Positions 17,742 through 23,741 of a stretch of DNA of 64,000 bases are shown here, in pieces. The translations under genes and the position numbers were made by a program. Numbering within the stretch: the stretch's first letter is position 1; each line of letters opens with the position of its first letter. The notes under the pieces were generated by a model that had not been told where the DNA came from, did no database searches, and worked only from the letters and a program-made list of their open reading frames with translations. Source of the DNA: VRUE01 sp963780815 (GTDB lineage: Bacteria; Actinomycetota; Thermoleophilia; Solirubrobacterales; 70-9); assembly GCA_963780815.1 (NCBI GenBank), contig CAWADG010000005.1, forward strand, positions 330,927 through 394,926. Direction: 5' to 3'.

Positions 17742-17747
17742 AGTCTA
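17742..17747 (-). promoter_or_regulatory. -10 element TAGACT of the lipoprotein-kinase pair
   Basis: On the minus strand TAGACT is followed by 7 bp and ATG 17734, predicting a leaderless transcript for the two-gene unit. Confidence 0.4.
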
Positions 17748-17786
17748 GAGAACGGGTTCGGGATCAAATTTGCCTGCATCTGCGCG

Positions 17787-18524
17787 TCAATGGCCGATGA
17801 AGAGGCGATCGGCGAGGGGTTTCGGGAGGTCGGCGGCGACGATCGAGTCGGCCGTCCTCTCGATGTCGTACGCGCTGCGCTTGAAGAGGACGCTCTCGGC
17901 CTCGGTGTCGAGGACGAGCCAGGCCGCCCGCGGATCGCCGTCGCGCGGCTGTCCGACGCTACCGGGATTGAGCAGCCAGCGTCCGCCGCCGACGTCGATC
18001 AGGGAACCGTCGGCGGCCTGGGCGCTGCGAACGTCGCCCCGCTCTCCTTCGAGCCGGGTGAAGAAGAGCGCCACGTGGGAATGCCCGATCAGGCAGATCC
18101 TCTCCGTCTGGGCGTCGAGGCAGGCACCGGCCTGCTCGCGGGTCAGGACGTACTCCCAGATCGGGTCCCTCGGGGAGGCATGGCAGAGTTCGATTCCGTT
18201 CCGCTGCCCGGCGGGCTCGAGGTCGCGGAGGAACCCCAGGGTCTCCTCGCCGATCACGCTCTGCGTCCAGCGAACAGCCGCCGCGGCGGTCTCCGAGAAG
18301 GCCTCGACGTCGAGTGTGCCGAGAACTGCGAGGTCATGGTTGCCGGCGAGGCAGAGCGAGCACCGCTCGCGGACGATGTCGGCGCACGCGTCAGGCTCCG
18401 GCCCGTAGCCGACGACGTCGCCGAGGCACCAGATCTCGTCGGCCTCCACGGCCTCGATCGAGTCGAGGCATGCCTCGAGCGCGGCCAGGTTGGCGTGGAT
18501 GTCTGCGATCACGGCGACCCGCAA
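17787..18524 (-). CDS. calcineurin-like metallophosphoesterase
   Basis: 245 residues with the full metallophosphoesterase set: DIHAN (D-x-H), GDVVGYGP, GNHDLA, and GHSHV. The GDVVGYGPEP wording matches the YfcE/diadenosine tetraphosphatase-like branch often annotated as bacterial DNA/RNA repair or UDP-sugar phosphoesterases; the substrate cannot be read from sequence. Start is TTG 18524, which starts directly at the first strand (RVAVIADIH) and has TACCCT 7 bp upstream. Divergent from argS. Confidence 0.85.
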   Translation of the reverse strand: MRVAVIADIHANLAALEACLDSIEAVEADEIWCLGDVVGYGPEPDACADIVRERCSLCLAGNHDLAVLGTLDVEAFSETAAAAVRWTQSVIGEETLGFLRDLEPAGQRNGIELCHASPRDPIWEYVLTREQAGACLDAQTERICLIGHSHVALFFTRLEGERGDVRSAQAADGSLIDVGGGRWLLNPGSVGQPRDGDPRAAWLVLDTEAESVLFKRSAYDIERTADSIVAADLPKPLADRLFIGH

Positions 18525-18531
18525 GGGAGGC

Positions 18532-18537
18532 AGGGTA
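18532..18537 (-). promoter_or_regulatory. -10 element TACCCT of the phosphoesterase
   Basis: Minus-strand TACCCT lies 7 bp before TTG 18524. Same spacing as at other predicted leaderless genes here. Confidence 0.4.
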
Positions 18538-18561
18538 CCCGGGGCCGGCGTGGCTCATACG

Positions 18562-20217
18562 ATGATGAGGGTGACCGTGACCGACTCGATAGCCGAGCTG
18601 CGCTCGGCGGTGAACCAGGCAGCCCGGGCCCTGCGCGCGGGCGAGGCGACCAGCCCTGAGCCGTCTCTCGACCGGCCGCCCAAGCCGGAGCTGGGCGATT
18701 ACAGCTCGAACGCCGCGATGCTTCTCGCCGCTCCGCTCGGCGAAGCGCCGCGCGACGTCGCGTCGCGCCTCCGCGAAGAGCTCGAGCGCGATCTCGCCGC
18801 GAGCGGAAGCGTCGACCGGGTCGAGGTGGCGGGGCCGGGCTTCGTCAATCTGTTCCTCTCGGACGCCTGGTACCGGCGGGCGCTGGCCCGGCTCGGGGAA
18901 GCCGGGGAGGCCCTCGGGCCGGTTCCGACCGCGGCCCCGAAGCGGATCCTGGTCGAGTTCGTCTCCGCAAACCCCACCGGTCCCCTGCACGTCGGCGGCG
19001 GCCGCCACGCCGCCTACGGCGACTCCCTCGTCCGCCTCCTCGAGGCCGTCGGCCATCGGGTCGAGCGCGAGTACTACGTCAATGACGGCGGCGGCCAGGT
19101 GACCCGGTTCGCCGACTCGCTTGCCGCCCAGATCGAGGGCTCGGCGCCGCCCGAGGACGGCTACACCGGCCCCTACATCGAGAACCTCGCCGGCCTCCTC
19201 GAGGAGGAGGGGATCGACCCCGGCGACAGGGAGATTCTCGGCCGGCGCGCGGTCGAGCTGACCCTCGAGGAGGTGAAGCGGACGCTCGACCGCTTCGGCG
19301 TCGCCTTCGACACCTGGTTCTCCGAGCGCGACCTCTACGCGAGCGGCGAGGTCGAGGCGGCCCTGGCCCAGCTCGAGAAGGAGGGCCACAGCTACCGGAG
19401 CAACGATGCGCTCTGGATGCGGAGCACCGATTTCGGCGACGACAAGGACCGGGTCCTGATCCGCGCCGACGGCGAGCCCACCTACCTCGCAGCCGACGTC
19501 GCCTACCACTGGGACAAGCTCGAGCGCGGGTTCGAGCTGCTGATCGACGTGCTCGGGGCCGACCATCACGGATACGCGCCCCGGCTGAAGGCGGTGGTCG
19601 CCGCGCTCGGGGCCGACCCTGATGTCCTCGAGCCGCTGATGATGAGGCTCGTCCACCTCGTCGAAGGCGGCGAGCGGGCCCAGATGTCGAAGCGGAGCGG
19701 CGAGTTCGTGACCCTCGACGAACTGGTCGACGAGATCGGCGTCGACGCCACCCGCTGGTTTATGCTCTGGCGCAGTCACGACACGACCGTCGACCTCGAC
19801 GTCGAGCTCGCCCGGCGCGCGTCGAGCGACAACCCGGTCTACTACGTCCAGTACGCCCATGCACGGATCGCGAGCATCCTCCGCAAGGCAGGGGACGACG
19901 GGGCGGCCGCACCGGACCCATCGCCGGACCAGGCCCCCGAGGTTCCGCTCGAGCCGACGGAGAAGGCGCTGATCAAGCGGTTGCTCGAATTCCCCGACGA
20001 GATCCGTGAGGCGGCCGCGCGCCGGGCTCCGCACCGGATCTGCACCTACTCGACCGCGGTCGCGGCCGACTTCCACGCCTTCTACCGCGACTGCCAGGTC
20101 GTCGGTGCCGAGGGGGGAGGGGTGGAGCAGGCGCGACTCGCCCTCTGCCTGATGACGATGAGGACCATCGCGAGCTCACTCGGACTGCTCGGCATCTCCG
20201 CTCCCGAGCGGATGTGA
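18562..20217 (+). CDS. argS: arginyl-tRNA synthetase
   Basis: Charges tRNA-Arg. 551 residues; N-terminal tRNA-recognition domain, the class I HIGH motif as HVGGGRH (in SANPTGPLHVGGGRHAAYGD), catalytic domain with YLAADVAYHWDK, a KMSKS-like loop (AQMSKRSGEFV) and the C-terminal anticodon-binding helix bundle. ATG 18562 (or 18565) is chosen over the longer frame because upstream codons overlap the divergent promoter region. Its last codons overlap the ParA-like gene (4 nt). Confidence 0.95.
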   Translation: MMRVTVTDSIAELRSAVNQAARALRAGEATSPEPSLDRPPKPELGDYSSNAAMLLAAPLGEAPRDVASRLREELERDLAASGSVDRVEVAGPGFVNLFLSDAWYRRALARLGEAGEALGPVPTAAPKRILVEFVSANPTGPLHVGGGRHAAYGDSLVRLLEAVGHRVEREYYVNDGGGQVTRFADSLAAQIEGSAPPEDGYTGPYIENLAGLLEEEGIDPGDREILGRRAVELTLEEVKRTLDRFGVAFDTWFSERDLYASGEVEAALAQLEKEGHSYRSNDALWMRSTDFGDDKDRVLIRADGEPTYLAADVAYHWDKLERGFELLIDVLGADHHGYAPRLKAVVAALGADPDVLEPLMMRLVHLVEGGERAQMSKRSGEFVTLDELVDEIGVDATRWFMLWRSHDTTVDLDVELARRASSDNPVYYVQYAHARIASILRKAGDDGAAAPDPSPDQAPEVPLEPTEKALIKRLLEFPDEIREAAARRAPHRICTYSTAVAADFHAFYRDCQVVGAEGGGVEQARLALCLMTMRTIASSLGLLGISAPERM

Positions 20218-20849
20218 TGTTCGGGCGAGGCCGGCCGCCGCTCGTGGCCCAGGTCCCGATCGGCGGTCTCGAGGACGATCGCGCGGGTGCGCTCGACCGC
20301 TCCGGCCTCGATGCCCTGCTGGCGCTGTGGTCGAAGCTCGGCCCGGGCGTCGCCCTCGTGACCGGGCACGAGGAGCGCTCCGACCTCGCCATCGGGATGG
20401 CCGCCGCCGCCGCGGCGGCGGGGCGCAAGGCGGCACTGCTCGAGTGCGATTTCGCGAATCCCGGCCTGGCGGCGAAGCTCGGCCTCGACCCGGAGCCGGG
20501 ATTCGGCGAGTACCTCGCCCACGAGGCCGAGGCGCCCGAGATCCTCCAGGCCGTGATCCTCGCCGGTCCCGGCTCCAGCCTCGCGGCGGCGCCGCTGGTC
20601 TGCATCGTCGCCGGGAGCCCGACCGGGCTCGGGCCTATGCTGCTCTCCTCCGAGGGCTTCGGGCACGCGATCGAGAGACTGCGGGCCGCCTACGACGTCG
20701 TCGTCATCGACGGGCCCGCACTCGACGACCCGAGCTCACTGCGTGCCGCCGCCCCCCGAGCCGATCGCGTCCTCGCCTCGTGCGCGAGGTCGCGCGTCCC
20801 GCGGCGGCTGCGGCGAGTGGTCGACGGCATCGTCGAGACGAGCGCCTAG
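20214..20849 (+). CDS. ParA/BY-kinase-like protein with degenerate P-loop
   Basis: A 211-residue protein with the strand order of ParA/MinD and bacterial tyrosine kinases: GVALVTGHEER at the P-loop position, then AAAGRKAALLECDFANPGLAAKLGL (the A' motif D-x-x-x-x-P-x-x) and YDVVVIDGPALDDP (Walker B). The P-loop has no GK[ST]; SDLAIG stands in its place. It is coupled to argS (ATGA overlap) and ends 4 nt inside ccmH on the other strand. Probably a non-hydrolysing relative; role unknown. Confidence 0.65.
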   Translation: MMFGRGRPPLVAQVPIGGLEDDRAGALDRSGLDALLALWSKLGPGVALVTGHEERSDLAIGMAAAAAAAGRKAALLECDFANPGLAAKLGLDPEPGFGEYLAHEAEAPEILQAVILAGPGSSLAAAPLVCIVAGSPTGLGPMLLSSEGFGHAIERLRAAYDVVVIDGPALDDPSSLRAAAPRADRVLASCARSRVPRRLRRVVDGIVETSA

Positions 20850-21313
20850 AGGTCGTAGCGGGCGAGGTCGGCCTCGAGGCGCTCGGCCTCCTCGCCGGAG
20901 GGCGCCTTCGGCGGCGTGTCTCCGTCGTCTCCAGCCGAGCTCCGGGGGCGGGTCCGCCAGCGCCAGACGCTGATCGCCACCGCCGCGGCGGCCAGCAGGA
21001 AGGCGATTGCGGGAACCAGGTAGGCGGACAGGTTGAACCCGCTGCCCTCGGGCAGGGCGAGGACCCGGTCTCCGTACTGGGCGACGAGTTCGTCCTTGAT
21101 TTCGGCCTTCGTCCTCCCCTCGGCGATCAGCCCCGAGATGAACGCGCGCTCGCGCGCGGCCTGGGGGGATTCGGAGAGTTCGAGCAGGGTCCCGCAGATC
21201 GGGCACATCACCTCGCCTTCGATCTCGGTGAGGCTCGTCTGCGGCGTCGCCGCGAGCGCGGTCGGGGCGGTCGCCAGGAACGCGATCGCCGTCGCCAGCA
21301 GCAGCCGTTTCAT
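20846..21313 (-). CDS. ccmH: cytochrome c biogenesis protein CcmH
   Basis: A 155-residue exported protein that reduces or presents apocytochrome c thiols in system I maturation. Signal peptide (LLLATAIAFLATAPTALA), then the redox motif EVMCPICGTLLELSESPQA, corresponding to the family's L-x-C-P-x-C, a three-helix domain (RAFISGLIAEGRTKAEIKDELVAQYG) and one transmembrane helix (AYLVPAIAFLLAAAAVAISVW). Start ATG 21313 overlaps the ccmG stop by 4 nt, so the two are co-translated. Confidence 0.9.
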   Translation of the reverse strand: MKRLLLATAIAFLATAPTALAATPQTSLTEIEGEVMCPICGTLLELSESPQAARERAFISGLIAEGRTKAEIKDELVAQYGDRVLALPEGSGFNLSAYLVPAIAFLLAAAAVAISVWRWRTRPRSSAGDDGDTPPKAPSGEEAERLEADLARYDL

Positions 21314-21825
21314 CGGCCTTCCCCGATCAGCGGAGCGACCTGTTCGTCGAGGAACTTGCTGTCGACGACGCCGCGCCAGATCAGCGCCAGCTGGCCGGTG
21401 GGGTCGACGAGGAAGTTCTCCGGGACGCCGGTCGAACCGAACGCTTCGGTCCGTTCGTCGCCGACCGAGCGCAGCTCCGGGTAGGTCAACCGGTGCTCAC
21501 GGACGAACGCGATGGCGTCGTCGCTGTTGTCCTGGACGTTGATCCCGAGCACGGTCATCCCGGGGTGGCTCCTGGCAAACGCCTCGAGAACGGGGGCCTC
21601 GGCCCGGCACGGGTCGCACCACGAGGCCCAGAGGTTGACCAGCACCCAGCGCCCGCGGTAGTCGGCGATCGAGCCTTTGCCGCCACCCTCGAGATGGGGC
21701 AGGGTCTTGTCCGGCACCGGGTCGCCGACCGCGATGCTCGCCTTGCCCTTGCTCAGCAGGCCGAACCCAAGCAGGCCGATCACGGCCAGGACAGCGAGGA
21801 AGGCGATCAGGGCGCGGGCGCTCAC
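21310..21825 (-). CDS. ccmG: TlpA/CcmG-type thiol-disulfide oxidoreductase
   Basis: A 171-residue membrane-anchored thioredoxin: N-terminal helix (ALIAFLAVLAVIGLLGFGLL), then a TlpA-like domain with the active site WASWCDPCRAEAP, the cis-Pro loop TGVPENFLVDPTG, and the insert VQDNSDDAIAFVREHRL. Together with CcmH it would keep the apocytochrome Cys pair reduced outside the membrane. Upstream on the same strand there is no other ccm gene; ccmE and ccmF are 5.6 kb away on the plus strand. Confidence 0.9.
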   Translation of the reverse strand: MSARALIAFLAVLAVIGLLGFGLLSKGKASIAVGDPVPDKTLPHLEGGGKGSIADYRGRWVLVNLWASWCDPCRAEAPVLEAFARSHPGMTVLGINVQDNSDDAIAFVREHRLTYPELRSVGDERTEAFGSTGVPENFLVDPTGQLALIWRGVVDSKFLDEQVAPLIGEGR

Positions 21826-21873
21826 CCCTGAAGGTTAGATCGGCGCCGTCCGCCGAGACCCGCCGCCCGGCCC

Positions 21874-21879
21874 TAGAAT
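21874..21879 (+). promoter_or_regulatory. -10 element TAGAAT of tRNA-Gly
   Basis: TAGAAT ends 9 bp before the mature 5' end of the tRNA. No good -35 is seen. Confidence 0.4.
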
Positions 21880-21888
21880 TCCGCGAAC

Positions 21889-21961
21889 GCGGACGTAGCT
21901 CAGCTGGTAGAGCGCGAGCTTCCCAAGCTCGAGGTCGCGGGTTCGAGACCCGTCGTCCGCT
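21889..21961 (+). tRNA. tRNA-Gly (CCC anticodon)
   Basis: Cloverleaf from GCGGACG to CGTCCGC (7-bp acceptor stem) with discriminator T. D arm around AGCTCAGCTGGTAGAGC, anticodon stem CGAGC/GCTCG with loop TTCCCAA, so the anticodon is CCC (Gly). T arm GCGGG-TTCGAGA-CCCGT. The CCA end is not encoded. Confidence 0.95.
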
Positions 21962-21984
21962 TATCTCCTCGGCAGGTCGAGGGG

Positions 21985-21990
21985 TACAAT
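21985..21990 (+). promoter_or_regulatory. -10 element TACAAT of the small secreted protein
   Basis: TACAAT is 6 bp before GTG 21997, predicting a leaderless or near-leaderless mRNA. Confidence 0.4.
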
Positions 21991-21996
21991 CACGCC

Positions 21997-22443
21997 GTGA
22001 TCGAAGCAATGCCCAGTGGCGAGCATCTTCGATTCGCCTGGCGAGCCAGCCTTCTGCTCGGGGGCGTTCTGGCGTTGGTCGCGCTCTCGGCGTCTGACGC
22101 GTCCGCGAGCAAGGGCTTTGAATCCCCGAGCCGGAACATCGGCTGCATCATGTTCGAGCAGGGCGCCCGCTGCGACATCATCCACCACTCCTGGCCGCTG
22201 CCGAAGAAGCCGAAGAGCTGCGAATTCGACTACGGCGGCTCGCTCTTCGTCGGCGACAAGGGCAAGGGCAGCTACAGCTGTGTCAGCGACTCGGCCTTCC
22301 GCGCCGGCCCGGTGCTTCCCTACGGGGAATCGGTGCGCAAGGGCCGCTTCCGCTGCACCAGCGAAGAAGTCGGGGTGCGCTGCCGCAACCTCCGCAACGG
22401 CCATGGCTTCCTGCTCTCGCGCCAGCGGGTGCGGCTCTTCTAG
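21997..22443 (+). CDS. small secreted Cys-rich protein (DUF6636-like)
   Basis: 148 residues: signal peptide (LLLGGVLALVALSASDASA) then a compact domain with six Cys in the order GCIMFE…RCDIIHHSWPLP…SCEFDYGG…YSCVSDS…FRCTSEEVGVRCRNLRNGHGFLLSR. The FxSPSxNIGC start, the W between the second and third Cys and the GHGF…SR ending match the exported DUF6636-type domain as I remember it. Function unknown; three disulfides are likely. GTG 21997 or ATG 22009 may be the start. It lies 35 bp after the tRNA but has its own promoter. Confidence 0.65.
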   Translation: MIEAMPSGEHLRFAWRASLLLGGVLALVALSASDASASKGFESPSRNIGCIMFEQGARCDIIHHSWPLPKKPKSCEFDYGGSLFVGDKGKGSYSCVSDSAFRAGPVLPYGESVRKGRFRCTSEEVGVRCRNLRNGHGFLLSRQRVRLF

Positions 22444-22480
22444 GCGCCCGATCTCCGGAAGAGGTACGGGGACTCCTCTC

Positions 22481-22499
22481 GGAGGTTAGGGTAGCCTAA
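22481..22499 (+). promoter_or_regulatory. IdeR/DtxR-like metal-repressor box
   Basis: The 19 bases beginning GGAGGTTAGGGTAGCC match 15 of 19 positions of the IdeR/DtxR consensus TTAGGTTAGGCTAACCTAA. The centre is a perfect inverted repeat GTTAGG-GTAG-CCTAAC (22485-22500). It lies just before the ZIP gene, where bound repressor would block transcription. Confidence 0.65.
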
Positions 22500-22516
22500 C
22501 TGACGAGGTCGGAATC

Positions 22517-23368
22517 CTGACTTTCCTCGAAACGACACTCCTCGGCGCCCTCGCCGGCTTCACGATCTTCCTCGGCCTGCCCTTCGGCCGCCTACACCGG
22601 GTCGGGCCGGCGACCCGGGTCGGCCTGGCGATGTTCGCGGTCGGGATTCTCGGCTTCATCTTCGTCGACGTCATGGCCCACGCGATCGGGATCGTCGAGT
22701 CCGCCGTCAACTCCTACAAGGACGATCAGGGCGGGCTCGGCCACGCGATCGCGCTGGCGCTGATGCTCGGCGCCGGGTTCGCGATCGGGAGCGCCGGGAT
22801 CGGCACCGTCGAACGGCGGCTGCGCCGCTTCCCGCCGCTGCCGCCGATCGCAGGGGGAGCCGTCGAAGTCGCCGAGTTCGGGGCGGCCGAGGCCGAGCTC
22901 CGTGATCTCACCCGTGCGCGGGCGCTGCAGACGGGCATGACGATCGCGGTCGCGATCGGCCTCCACAACTTCGCCGAGGGCCTCGCGATCGGGGTCTCGG
23001 CCAGCGCCGGGGAGATCGGGCTGGCGACGGTCCTGATCATCGGCTTCGCCCTCCACAACGCAACCGAGGGGTTCGGGATCGTCGGACCTCTGGGCGACGT
23101 CCGCCCGTCCTGGCGATGGCTCGGGCTCGCCGGCCTCCTCGCGGGCGGCCCGACTCTGCTCGGCTCGATGGTCGGCTACAGCGTCAGCTCCGAACTGCTC
23201 GAACTCGCCTTCTACGCCCTGGCCGGAGGCGCGGTCCTCTACGTGATCGGAGAGGTCTGGACCGGGATGCGCAGACTCGGTCACCGCGAGCTCGGCCTCT
23301 GGCTGCTCTCCGCCGGCTTCTTCGTCGGCGTGGCCACCGATCTGGTCGTCGCCTACGGCGGCGGCTGA
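22517..23368 (+). CDS. ZIP-family metal transporter
   Basis: An integral membrane protein of about 283 residues, seven to eight hydrophobic segments. The ZIP signature is in HNFAEGLAIGVSASAG and HNATEGFGIVG, the metal-binding His/Glu pairs of transmembrane helices 4 and 5. The hydrophobic first segment (TTLLGALAGFTIFLGLPFG) requires a start upstream of ATG 22631, yet the frame (open from 22490) has no ATG, GTG or TTG there; CTG 22517 with GAGG upstream is the best candidate. The IdeR-like box indicates repression by iron or manganese, so Fe2+, Mn2+ or Zn2+ uptake is likely. Confidence 0.85.
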   Translation: MTFLETTLLGALAGFTIFLGLPFGRLHRVGPATRVGLAMFAVGILGFIFVDVMAHAIGIVESAVNSYKDDQGGLGHAIALALMLGAGFAIGSAGIGTVERRLRRFPPLPPIAGGAVEVAEFGAAEAELRDLTRARALQTGMTIAVAIGLHNFAEGLAIGVSASAGEIGLATVLIIGFALHNATEGFGIVGPLGDVRPSWRWLGLAGLLAGGPTLLGSMVGYSVSSELLELAFYALAGGAVLYVIGEVWTGMRRLGHRELGLWLLSAGFFVGVATDLVVAYGGG

Positions 23369-23394
23369 GCAGGCGGACCCACTCCCTCGGCCGG

Positions 23395-23694
23395 CTAGCT
23401 GGAAGCCCTCACCCCATTGCTCGCCGGGCGATAGAAGTGCTCGACCGCCCCCCGCACCTGCCTTTCGCCGGTCAGCTCGAGCAGGTCAGTTCGCGCGAGC
23501 TCCGTCACGTGGTAGTTGACGGTGCTGAGCGGAGCCTGCAGCTCGATGCTCAGGTCCTTGGGGGAGAGGGTCCGCCCGCCGTCAATGGTCAGCACTTCGA
23601 GGATTGAGATACGGAGGGCGTGGGTATTTGCCCGTGCCAGGCGCTGCCAATCGAGTGCTTCTACGTTTCCGTTTTGCTTCATCAATGAGGTCAT
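23395..23694 (-). CDS. ArsR-like winged-helix transcriptional regulator
   Basis: A protein of 99 residues. A helix-turn-helix runs through RISILEVLTIDGGRTLSPKDLSIELQAPLSTVNYHVTELARTDLLELTG, followed by a wing. There are no Cys or His clusters of the metal-sensing ArsR proteins. ATG 23694 is preferred over the longer form at 23736 because the extra 14 residues are unlike the family and TAAAGA lies 7 bp upstream of 23694. Divergent from the long secreted protein, 47 bp away, which it may control. Confidence 0.75.
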   Translation of the reverse strand: MTSLMKQNGNVEALDWQRLARANTHALRISILEVLTIDGGRTLSPKDLSIELQAPLSTVNYHVTELARTDLLELTGERQVRGAVEHFYRPASNGVRASS

Positions 23695-23741
23695 TGGAAA
23701 GTCTTTACCCGGATCGTCGCCGAACTCACTACCCAAAAATA

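Noticed and set aside
18490..18561. Longer argS start at 18490
   Set aside because: The added residues overlap the divergent phosphoesterase gene and resemble no ArgRS N-terminus; ATG 18562 begins the usual helix.
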